Source: Onchocerca volvulus
Lineage: Eukaryota; Nematoda; Chromadorea; Rhabditida; Onchocercidae
Length of the DNA stretch: 64,000 nucleotides
NCBI GenBank assembly: GCA_000499405.2
Contig: HG738139.1
Coordinates: 1,840,976 to 1,904,975 of the forward strand
Direction of reading: 5' to 3'
Shown here: positions 36,591 to 47,533 of the stretch, one piece after another
Layout of the letters: each line of letters starts with the position of its first letter
Position numbering within the stretch: the first letter of the stretch is position 1
Position numbers and translations under genes: made by a program
The notes under the pieces: model-generated
Database searches by the model: none
The model's input: only the letters and a program-made list of their open reading frames with translations
Told to the model about the DNA's origin: nothing

Positions 36591-38558
36591 GTAATAGGAA
36601 AAAAAAAAAAGATAATAATAATACTATCATTATCGTCGTTATTATCATTGCGATTTTTATAATTGTACATTTTATTTTAACAAATTTTTTTTTTTTTTTG
36701 TTTATTTAATAAATTAATGTTTGTTACATATTTCAAGTCATATATCATATCGTAGCAAAAACGATGTGTTTGAAAAATGAATCGACCACAATTTAACATT
36801 TAATTCAACAAAACATACACATATATTCTTCAATTCGCAGCAAAAAAAAGAAAAAAAAGAAGAAAAAAAAAAAAAAGAAAAAAAAAACTTTATGAAACTC
36901 CTTATAAGAAGGAGAAATTAGATGGAAATGTCAAAAAATGATTGATAATTGCTACATTGGAATAATTCTAATTTTAACAAAAATTTTCAACCCATGCAAA
37001 TCACAAATTTTTATCAATAATTCAGTAGCATATTATGAAAATCATCATTATTTCGGAAGAATCACTTCGATCGCTATATATAATCGATAATCGATTGCTA
37101 TTGAATTACCAAGTTCGAGATTTCACTGAAGAAGATAAAGATTGATAACAAAATAACTCTGATCTCAACAAAGTTTTTTTTCTTTTTTTTGCAAAATCGA
37201 TTAAAATTCTTAAATTATTCTGTTGGTATGCTGGATTTATTGATTTATCGATTTAGTCAAAGTACTTCGTTGGCAATTCTTTCTTTTTTTTTTTTTTTTT
37301 ATTGATTTTACTAGCAGTCTCCATTACTACTTAATAACTTGCTTTTATCAACTAATTGGCTTTTCTTATCACAAGCTTGAATTTAGAAAATATGATAAAA
37401 AGATATGTTGTAAAAATTATCCAGTACATTTTCTCTCCGTAATTTAGTATCAAATTTCGTTTATTATTGTTGAAATTTTAGATTAGAATCATTTTCAGAG
37501 TGATAACATGAAATGGTATCAACTATCAAACAGCTCAAAAATCTAAACTGATAAATTTGAATTTTTTAGTTTCAAAAATTTTCATTCCTATTTCTATTCA
37601 AAGATGATGTCATATCTTACTTCCATCAAGAAATTATAATTTTTTAAGTAATCTGTTTTTTAAGTAATCCTTTTTTTTTTTTAAAGTAATCCTTTTTTGA
37701 ATAATCTTTTTTTAATTATTCTTCTTTTTAAGCAAAATTATGGAAAAGGAAAAAAAATGGTGTGCATGGATGACCTCATAGTTAAGGTCAGGACATAAAA
37801 TCGAAAAAAAAAAAGAAAAGAAATGCTGTACCTTATTGGCTTAATTAAATTTAGCCATAATATAGAAAAAAAGAAAAAAAAGACAATCATAATCTAATTA
37901 AAATGTACAATTTATAATAATTCTGATACAGTTGAAAAGGAAACATTTCAAAATTTATTCAACTTTTTAATTATAAAATTTAATTTCAACATTGATAAAT
38001 TAAGGCAAAAGATTGGAATATATTCGAAAAAAACAAAAAAAAAGAAGAATTCACTGCTTAAAGCAAAATTAATTACATATTTGCAGAATAAATATCAATT
38101 TTTCCAAAAAAACATTCCGCTGAAATTTGAAATAATAAAAGAATATATTTCAGTATTGCAATTTTTGAGATCTTTTATCACAACTTTATCATCGATTTTA
38201 ATCACAGCCAAATGCTAGACAAATTTGCTTTTTAATAATGATGAAGCAAAAATGCAGAAATGCATTTGCAATTATCATGCAAATTTACAACACACTCCAT
38301 AATAATTGATAAGAAAGAGCTCGTTTTTTTTTTTTTTTTTTTTAGATAAAAATATTTTTTTTTTGATCGTATTTTTTAAATTATCAGTCAAATCAGCGCA
38401 ATGATTACATCGGAGATTTTAAAAATATCAGCAGGCCTTGAATTGACAGATTATTTTGTTAAATTATCCCCTAGTTACATTTATCTACTATTATTTTCAC
38501 TCTTACAAAGTCTGATATGTTTTTGTGCATTTGAAAAGGTTAAAGATCACATTTCCAG

Positions 38559-38982
38559 ATGAAAATTAATGATGAAAAAGGTGTATTACCATGTATCAAA
38601 TTTCTCCAAAAAATTGACGGATTACTAAAAGAGAATATATTCTTAAGAGTAGAGCAGGTAGATATTCCATATTATTAAAAGTACAGCAAAAGATAAGGTA
38701 AGAACTTTGGAAATCAATTCGAGAATTTCTGAGAGCATTTGGGAAATTTTATAGTTCAAAACAATAGGCTCAAATGATATTACAATTGTAAAAAGCATAT
38801 TATCCGTTCAGCTTGCTGTTAGATCAATGTAACGGAGAGAAAAATATCCATTCCTAATTATATATTCCATCTCTTGACCTTTGACCTTTTCTTACAGTAA
38901 CATTATTGTTTCGATGCAGAATATGGCAGTAACAGCAGCAGCAATCCATTATGATATTAAAGAAATACGAAGATATCTTTAG
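38559..38982 (+). CDS. Possible two-exon small protein, 53 aa
   Basis: Exon 38559-38657 begins with ATG directly after a TTTCCAG acceptor and reads MKINDEKGVLPCIKFLQKID, then GLLKENIFLRVEQ, ending before GTAGAT. Exon 38920-38982 follows TTTCGATGCAG in the same phase and reads NMAVTAAAIHYDIKEIRRYL then TAG. Composition is protein-like and unlike the flanks. I do not recognise the family. The protein is short, so upstream exons may be missing. The join is inference. Confidence 0.3.
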
Positions 38983-39958
38983 CAATCAATGATGTTGAAA
39001 GATTTTCGAAATTTGGTGGATGTTGCAAAAATTGCTAAATTTATTTAAAAATATACCAGAATTTCGGAATTATGCAAATTTTGCTATTGCAAAAATAAGA
39101 TTCAAATGTTCATTCTTTTTCGTTCGATCAATATGTAAATTTATTAAATTAAAGAATAATGTAATTATAAATTTATCAAATGCATTCCTATCTTTCAATT
39201 TCGTGCAAATATTCTATCCAATTTAATATGATCATCAAGAAATTGAAATATCATTTCTTCTCGACGGTCAAAAATGTTTGATAATTTTTTTCTTTTCATT
39301 AATGTTATCAATTTTTTACAATTATCTTATCATATATATATTTAAGATCATGTAATCCGGTATGAAATCGATGTATGATGAAATATTCCGGAATTTTTAC
39401 GTAGCTTATAAAATTTCGATATCTGTTTTCGTAAATATCAGTTCGTTCCAATTGATGATTATGTGCAAGGAAAATTAATTGGTTGAAAAATCTTTGCTGA
39501 CGACAATCTTAGGCATAATATCATATCATAAGATAATATCACTGTATCATCATCTTATCTTATGTCAACATCTTTCGCTTATAATATTCATTTTTGCGCT
39601 AATTAATTAACAACTAATACTTATCCTAAATTATCGATAATATTTGAACACCGAGAATATTGTTATCCTCATTAAGGTGGAATTTTTATCAAAAAAAAAA
39701 AAAAACTCAATTATTCCGAATATGCTATTCCACTTCATTAGAGCCATATAATTAGGAGCTTTTCTTAAGGAATTGTCTAAATATAATCACTGCATTTTTC
39801 GATTTGGCTTAAAAGAGAAAATGAAAATTCAAAATTTTACGATCTTAAAATTTCTTTTTAGGAAAAAAAAATGCAAAAAATCTCAAAGATTTTTAGTTAA
39901 AAGAATATTTCCAGCTAATAAATGAAATTTTCAACAATAGCTGACTATCTAATCGTAT
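38983..39958. other. Intergenic, no gene seen
   Basis: AT-rich, with a small inverted repeat CATAAGATAA/TTATCTTATG around 39527-39564. Confidence 0.4.
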
Positions 39959-39959
39959 A

Positions 39960-40172
39960 TCAGAATTCCCAATACGTTTACTGTACATAGTCTCCGTCAG
40001 AATCCTTGATACGTCTATTATACGCAGTTCTTTACGTTAGAATCCCCAATACACGCAATTTTCCGTTCAGAATCCACAATACATTTATTACGTCTTTCCG
40101 TCAGAATCTCAAAACGTTTATTGCGCGCAGTTCTTTAGGTCAAAATTTTCAATACGTTTATTACACGTATTT
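39960..40172. repeat. Degenerate minisatellite, about six units of 30-40 bp
   Basis: Units start TCAGAAT or a variant and contain CAATACGTTTATTA, often followed by CGCAGTTCTTTACG. Lengths vary by indels. It lies about 400 bp upstream of the HEXIM promoter. Confidence 0.75.
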
Positions 40173-40398
40173 CTTTTTTTGCTAAACTGAGCTGAATATT
40201 GTACAAAAAGTGCCCGATGTGAGTTCTGTAAATTGAAAGTGAATTGCAACTGAAGGCCAAAGGTCACACCTGAACAGTTCATTTGTTCAGATCAACAAAA
40301 AAAAAAAAAAAAATAAATCATGTCAACATTCGCAGTAAACAAAACGACTTAACCATAATAAATCAATAATAAAAAAATAATTTGCCAGGAATTTACAA

Positions 40399-40587
40399 CC
40401 AATCTGCCAATGATTCTAAGCGAAATGACCCGAGATTTCGCAAAAGTTATAAGCAAAAATTTCGCAAATATTTTAAGCACTATTTCGCAACCAATACATT
40501 CAGCAAGCTGAAATTATTTGCAGAACGTGTGCGGAGCAATGAGGCGTGCGTGCTGCGTCGCGTACGCTCTCATTACTAGTATAAAAG
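40399..40587 (+). promoter_or_regulatory. HEXIM promoter: CCAAT boxes, TTTCGCAA repeats and TATA box
   Basis: CCAAT occurs at 40399, 40407 and 40491. TTTCGCAA occurs three times, at 40436, 40460 and 40483, spaced 24 and 23 bp. A TATA box (TATAAAAG) lies at 40580-40587. Transcription would start near 40610, giving a 5' leader of about 430 nt before the ATG at 40.. 41040. GC content rises here. Two CACGTG E-boxes (40679, 40775) fall in the presumed leader. Assignment is by sequence only. Confidence 0.6.
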
Positions 40588-41039
40588 GAGCGTTAGAGGC
40601 GGTGCTTGACATCAGTGTTGGAGCTGTAGTCAGCAGCGGCAACGTCCTATATCGGACACATATACACACACTCATACGCACGTGTAGACACACTTACGCA
40701 CGCTTGTCAGACGTACGTGAGAGGGGCGTCTATCTTCACGCAGACACACACTTGTCTAGACATACATACATACGCACGTGAGTTGACTGACTGGTTGGCA
40801 GGAAGGAGGTGGTGTGCCATTCTGCGGTTGTCAACATATTTAAACATAAAGTGAAACATCTGCAATAATTCCCTTAGGTTAGTGCACGCCTATCAATCAA
40901 CCTTTGACCTTCAGAAACCTTACGGCTGTCTCCATTTTCACGTTAGAATCCACGGAACTTAGGTGTGTGACCTATCATTCGAAAGCCCGTTTTGTGCTGG
41001 GGACATTGGTGCGGGTTATTTTAAGTGACAACGATCACG

Positions 41040-44000
41040 ATGACTGCAACTGTCGTAGACCAGCCAGATAAACAGCAGCATGAACAACAAGATCAAGACC
41101 ATACTTCGAAGCAGCATTTATTACAACAAGTGCAACCAGAACATGATAGTAATGTTGCATCGATGGAAGGTACCGATGACGAAGTTGCTGTTGCAGTTTC
41201 ACGTGACATTTCCACCGATGCATGCAATCAAGCTAACGCGGAACAAAATCCAAGGAAAAAAGAGCAACATTATTCTGGAAGAATTCCGGATGTCGGGGTT
41301 CTTTCGGCCGGTGCTTCAAATGCAAAAACGAAAAAACCCCGAAGAAGGTTTGTAGTTTTGTTTTGTTTTATTTCCTTCTGTTCTGCATTTTCGAATTTTT
41401 TGTTTCTCAGAAAGAACAAATTTCACAGAAAAACCTGTCCTTTTTTTTTATTTATGGATGTGTTCGTTCTTTTCCCTTTCAGCCTTCTCGCTCTCTCTTT
41501 ATTTTTTATTCTTATTGTTATGAATATTAAAAAATTTTTTCTTATGAGATTTAATGGCAAGCGAAAAGAAAACAGATGATAGTTTAGATAGAAAATAACT
41601 GGATGTATGAAGATGTGCTTGTTCAAATTTGTTTTTTGGAAAATTTTCGTTATTAATTGCAACAAATAATGTTGACTCAACTATTATTACTTTAGGGATT
41701 TGCGACATATTATTGCGGTTTATAGCGTTTTTAAGCATTATTTCAATTTTAACTATTATTTCAATACTGAGAATTTTTTTTTTTTAAATTTACACATGGA
41801 TAAAGAAATTTTTCTTTTTCAAAAAAAGAAACAAAAACCATTATAAGAATAAAATTTTTTGTCTCTCTGATTTTTCATTCTGGATTTTTTTTTTTGCACA
41901 CTGAAGAATTCAACATGCATTTACTTTTTTTTTCACTCTTTTATCAACAATTAATTAATAAAAAAGTAAATACAATAAAAGTTATAGGAGAGGTGGAAAA
42001 GGCCGCTGGAAACCTTATCACACATTATCGCTAAAAGAAAAAATAGCTCAAGAAGAGAAGGAGGAGCGAAATGCAGTAGGAAAACGAGAAAAGTTAGAAA
42101 GTTTCTGTATCATTAGACAAAACAAAAAAAAAAGTGGAAAGAGGCAAAAGATTGGGAATCCTGGATAACGTTCAGGAGTTTTCTTCCCATTTGTCTTTAT
42201 TTTTAATCAAAATTTACTTTGATTACTTTCCAAGTTTTGTTGGACCGTAAATAACTTTGGCTTTAATTCCATTTTACATGCTAACATAACTATGTTAGAT
42301 TCACTTGTCTTCGGATATTTTAAATGAGTGGCTTTCTATAGGATTGAATTCATGGAATCAATCATTTAAAATGTTTAATAAAAATAAATCTAGATCCAAC
42401 ATAGCCATATCATTGTTTTGGACATATATGCATACATATATACTTGATAGAAGATCTAGATTTGATTCTTGTTTGTGAACTTTTTTTGGACAATTTCCAG
42501 AATTTTTTCGGAAGGTTTTTTCTTTTTTTCTTTGTTTAATAAGTTTAATATAGAAGAGTCTAAGTTTAATATATGTATATTCAAGTTTTGTTTGTCGAAT
42601 CGAATTATTCACTCTAAACTTCAGACTTGCTGCTTATGGAAATGATGCATTAATAAATGCATCAAAAAAAGAAATTGAAGGAAATCGGTGCAAATTGAGT
42701 CAACTTGAATAAAATCAATCCCAAACTTTCGACAAATTCTTTTTTTTTAAGATTGTTTTCACGTGGGAAGCCTATGGCGCCATACAATACGACGCAGTTC
42801 TTGCTGGAGGATCATGAGAAGCGTACGATGCCTCCAGATGTGAGCGAATCTATTTCTGGGATGGTTGTACATCAACGGCAATCCACGGGAGGATTTTCAC
42901 CAACTCATGAAAGGTTTATATTTTTGCCTTTTAATAATTAATTGCGAATAAATTTTCCAGTTCATGAATCCTTTTATATGTGTTCTTCAGTGTAATGATA
43001 TTATCAAACTTTCTGTATTTGCATTGTTGGTTTTAAATCTTAATGTTTGGCTTAAATATAGATATGCGGACAACTGGTGTTACCAGAAGGATCAGTAAGA
43101 TTTGATCCTGGTTTTCTCTTGTTGCTCATATATTGGTCGCTAGTATGATATAATTCTCGAATCTTATTAAATAATAGATATGTGTCGCGAATTTTATTTG
43201 AATATAGGAAGAGATTTTAATATTATTTGTTCGTTCGTCTATTATAATTTCAAATAGGCCATAATTGCTTCATTAAAAAAGAAAATAATTCTGTGTGATA
43301 TCATGCACGAAGTGACTTTGTGTCACTAGTTAACAATAACGGTAAAGTAATTGAAATATAAGTAAATGAAATCTTTTCTATGAAAAATTTAAACTAGTTC
43401 CAAATTTTTCTAGACGTTGTTTGCAATTATGCTAAAAAAAATGTGATGAGCGTATTGCGACAACAACGTACATTCACATACGCGCATGTGCTACGCTCCG
43501 TTTTCGATCGACTCTGAAAATCTCCAAAGGCGAGCAGATTTTCATATAGTCGATTTGGCGAGTCATTCACTTCCTGAGCATTGCATGCTTGGCTTTGAAA
43601 ATTGCCGAAATGTAAAGGCTGCGAGAAATTATGATAGTAACGGTAACGAAGCTGACCGAATGTTATGTCAGTCAAGAAGCAGGGTTTACTTATTTTGATA
43701 CATTTGGGATGAAATATTTTCAGAACGTCACGTCTTTACGGGTGTTGGTCCTTTCCGGTATCAGTGTCAAGACTGGTTGTAAATAGGGAAGTATGAAGTC
43801 GGCGGAGCTTAGTGCAGTGAATGACCAAAAAAGGTCAATTCTATCCGGAGGAATAAATCAAAATTCAGTCCTTTAGTCCATTCCATTGTAATTGGTGGTG
43901 GTTATTAAAATTTTTCCAATTTGAGCCAGTGTTGTGTTTGCATAATAGAAGCTAATTTTGTAGTTAAAATCTTCTGAGGTTATCTCACATGTTTTAGGCA

Positions 44001-44920
44001 ACCATTTGGACTTAATGGCTATTTTTTGCAAAACCGGAAAGGTGGAACTGCTAATGCATGTTTTTATTTCTCTCTGATAGTTCACCAGTAGAATTCATTT
44101 TTTATAGATGTGGTACCGTTGGTCAATCAGGATCTGAAATGGGAGGTAATACAACAGACAGTGCAAGTTATTCTGGTGCGGAAGATGATGAGATGGAACG
44201 ACAATTTGATGCTGATTACGATTATGTCAATATGGAGCGCATCAGTAATATGAATAAAGATCAAGTATGCCTTTTATTTCATTCTTATTGGTGTTAATGA
44301 CAATATTATTCACCGCAGAAAAAATTGGGAGATTGAATTTCTTTCATTTTTAGTACACTATATATGCGCTTAGTTTTCCAAAACTTCAAAGTAGAAAAGC
44401 CAAAAAGAAAAAACCTTCTCTTTATATTCGGAAAAAAGGGAAATACGAAAAGGAGATTTTTTCTTCTTGTCCTTTTTGCTTTGAAGTTTAGGAAAAACCA
44501 AAATAATTCGGTAAAGGAGCTATCATAGAATAAACCTAAAAAAAATACAAACTATTATGAGACAAAGAATTATGAATAAAGTGATGATATTTTTATCAAA
44601 TTTTTCAACATAATGATTTGGAAGCTATGCAAGTATAGGTGTTTAAACTTCGAAGAAAGCATTTGGGTTCATTAATTTATCCCAAGTTAAGTAAAAATAT
44701 GTGTTAATTTCAGGTTGTACGAGAATATATGCAGCTAGAGAAAATTAATGATAGGCTGGCAGATCGTGTGAGTTTGCTGCAGTTAGAAAATGATAAATTG
44801 AAGCAGCTGTTAAAGGAGCATAATGTTTCTTACGAAGATGTAATATGTAAAATACGACGACATAGTGGTACGTCGATTTCGGAAGCAGGCGATGTGGTAC
44901 GCAAAAGTTTGGATTGTTAA
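41040..44920 (+). CDS. HEXIM homologue, P-TEFb inhibitor
   Basis: HEXIM proteins bind 7SK RNA and sequester cyclin T/CDK9, restraining RNA polymerase II elongation in the nucleus. Predicted 312 aa, between human HEXIM2 and HEXIM1. Exons: 41040-41347, 41988-42092, 42752-42913, 44108-44264, 44714-44920. An N-terminal Gln/acidic region leads to the arginine-rich RNA-binding motif KTKKPRRRRGGKGRWKPYHT (about 96-115). Next is the P-TEFb inhibitory motif PMAPYNTTQFLLEDH (145-159, with PYNT). An acidic segment EDDEMERQFDADYDYVNMER follows, and then the cyclin-T-binding coiled coil starting VVREYMQLEKINDRL. Exon 4 could start at 44081 instead, in the same frame. The exon 2 donor (GTTAGA) was chosen because it gives exact family spacing before LFSRGKP. 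No truncation is seen. Confidence 0.92.
43441..43890 (+). other. GC-richer block in HEXIM intron 3 with hairpin and 70-codon ORF
   Basis: This stretch has clearly higher G+C than the rest of the intron. An ATG at 43486 opens 70 codons to 43698 (starting MCYAPFSIDSENLQRRADFH), and the minus strand is also open over much of it. At 43507-43554 a 48-nt hairpin has perfect arms: ATCGACT with AGTCGAT and TGAAAATCT with AGATTTTCA, around a 12-nt loop. It could be a nested small gene, a structured RNA or an old insertion. I recognise none of these. Confidence 0.3.
44374..44496. repeat. Fold-back inverted repeat in HEXIM intron 4
   Basis: 44374-44422 and 44450-44496 are inverted copies at about 80% identity with a 27-nt loop (outer ends TTTTCCAAAACTTCAAAG and CTTTGAAGTTTAGGAAAA). 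RNA from this intron would fold into a long imperfect hairpin. Confidence 0.75.
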
Positions 44921-47533
44921 TAACGAACAGTAAATGATAGAATAAGCGGTTTTACTCATTGACAGACGAATTTAATATAGTTTGTATTTATGGTCAGTGT
45001 TGTACATTTATTTTTGGAGAACATTTAATGTTCTTATCATTTTCTTATGTGATGGATAAAGGAAAACAATTCTTTGGAAATTATCAAAGAAATACTTTTT
45101 TTTTCAAAATTTCACGTTTTTTGCAACTTCATTGGCTGTAGTCTCTGTGATGGTTGTTTTAAACACTGTTTATTTACACTCTCCATTTTTAAATGTACAT
45201 TATTAATTTCTACGGATAATGCTTCCTTCAGTTGGTTTGTTTAGTGCTGTTTTTGTTGACCATTCGGGAACAGTTTTAGCTGTGATAAATTTAACTTTCA
45301 AACTTAAGTTCAAGGATGTTTCCTTCCTTCTTTTGAAACTGAATTGGAATTTTTCGCAGGAGAAAGGAGACTGGAAGCAAATTTGATTTTATTACAATTT
45401 TGAAATTTACTTTTTTGCGACATCGAAATTATGTTCCCAGTTTTGTTCTTCTTGGGCTTATCTTTATACTAACATTGCCTTTTTCTTCTATTTTCTTATT
45501 TCATCGGTTTCATTTGTTACACGACTTTCATAGAAAGGTGAATTCCTTTTTTTCGGGTAATCAAAATTTCATGTGCTTATCTCTAGTTTTATGTTTTGTC
45601 TATACTAACATTAATATTGCTTGAAGCCGTAAAAAAACCAAGAGGCTTGTGACTGATCTAAAAAAACATTTTCTAAGTTGTGTAGAAAAAACAGGATTCA
45701 CAAATTTTGAACTGTTCAGATTATGTTACACTTTGTGAATTGATTTATTGATCGCAAGTAAAATACTTATTATGATTTGGCCCAAATTAGAGCATGTGTA
45801 GTTATCGAATCGTTCATTTGGAATTGATCTTTTGGTTTTTTGATGCGTGAAAGAAAAAGATGAAATAGCCGTAATATTTTTTAAAAAATTGGTCAAATAG
45901 TGATTTTTTTTTTTCATATTTTCCATAACATTTAACAAAATCATTTAAGAATTTCATTGTGTTATTGTGGGCTTTCTGTCATTATCATTTATCATATTCT
46001 TCCAGCATTTTTGTTTGCAAAATCGTCTGTCTTTGATGCATTAAATACTCAGTGGACTTCCATCTTTGACTGATTCTTTAACGTGTATTTTTTGTTTTTT
46101 TTTTTTGTCAGTTTTTCAAATTATTATAATAGCGAAATCAGGTGTAGTTTTTCAAAATATTTGAGACTTACTTAGAAATTGAGAAGAGTTCTTGTCACTG
46201 AGTCAGGTTTGATCAGATGTTCAAGTACTTATCATTACACGTAGCACCTTCTGTTTTTTTAATTGGAAAGATAACTAGAATACTTGAAGTCATGTCCTTT
46301 TAGAAGCGAAGAACGTAGAAAAAGAAGGGTTCAAAAAAGAAAATAGTGGGAATGAAACTGCGATTAAAAATATTCATCTTTCACTCCTTTTATTAGCATG
46401 TCAGTGATTATCTACTCGTACCTTGTTCCGAACTAACGGTTACGCTGTACTTTGCCCAATTCAACATATTTTTTAATTGCTAAAGAACTCTGTACTATTG
46501 CCACAGATGTTGCGTGGAATGGAATTGGAATTGGAATTGGAAATTATTACAACTGAGGTAGAACAAATTGCTGGCTTGATTTAGTTTATTTGTGAAACAT
46601 TGTATTGTATCTATCTATAGTTTTTTTTTTTTTTTTATTTATTTCTTTAATATAATTCTTTGAAATTAATCCCTCAGTTATCATATTTTACATTGTGAAG
46701 AAAAAGATTTGTATTCCATGATTGAAATTTATCCATATATATAGTGTTTTTTTCTTTTTTGAAATGAAATTTTTTCCTAAAGAAGGCGTGAAATTTCATT
46801 TTCTTACCAATGAATTCTCAAGCTTCGGAAGACTTTTTAGGTATAGCTTTCAAAATACTCATTTTGAAGTTGGATTAAATAGGAATTGAAGAAATTTCAA
46901 AGTTGATCATTCAACTGATATTCAATACAATAACAATATTTAGCAATAGGAGAAAGATTGATTGGACGAGAAAGATTTTGATCTGTTCTGTCAGCTTTAG
47001 CTTTGTCAATTCCATTGGATGTCAACATGAATTACAGTCACCATAAATTGAATAAGAAAAATGATAAAAGTAGTTTCATTGCTGTAAATATCTAATTACT
47101 ATCATTAATTTTGATAGTTCATTGAGAAGGAAAGAAAAAAAAAAAAAAAAGGAAAGAAACTCGAATTGTGAAGGATACTCATTCATCAAATATTTCATCG
47201 AGAAATTTAAAAACTTTTTTGATGATTCATATTCATTTGAAGGTTTGCAAATAGCTACAGAAATTTAGAATTAATTTTTCTTCTAGCTTTTAATTTTTGA
47301 CATTCTCTTTTGGTGAATATTAGTACGGAATAAATTTGGATTTTAAAAATTAACCTAAATTTGAATAGGATAGAGTAATTTTAAGTAGCACATTCGAAAT
47401 CAATTTATCTTCAAAACCATTAAACACTTTTGTCGCGCGCAACATCATTTATCGTGATCGTTGTTCAAATTCCGGGTTACCTCAATGTCACAATCATTGT
47501 CGTCTCTCTAAAACTTCTTTCAAATTATTGCTG
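44921..47533. other. HEXIM 3' flank and intergenic DNA
   Basis: No further gene is supported. An exon-like stretch at 46507-46557 (ATG after TTGCCACAG, reading MLRGMELELELE) is mostly a GGAATT hexamer repeat. A poly-A run lies at 47134-47150. A short upstream frame (ATG at 47485, eight codons) precedes the GalNAc-transferase start. Confidence 0.4.

Larger units (their letters stand above)
34091..38550. other. AT-rich and simple-repeat region, no gene supported
   Basis: Contains poly-A at 34879-34901, opposing (TC)n and (GA)n tracts at 35463-35717, a TAG triplet run near 35803, a 45-bp direct repeat (36368 and 36550), A-rich tracts near 36842-36888, and AAGTAATCC-T(n) repeats at 37647-37712. 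Confidence 0.45.

Noticed and set aside
40518..40781. 87-codon frame across the HEXIM promoter and leader
   Set aside because: It spans the TATA box and a CA-rich leader, has no family match, and the true HEXIM start with matching exons lies downstream.
46507..46557. Extra HEXIM exon (MLRGMELELELE) resembling the family's ELELE coiled coil
   Set aside because: The resemblance arises from a GGAATT hexamer repeat, and exon 5 already has a stop at 44918 with no donor leading here.
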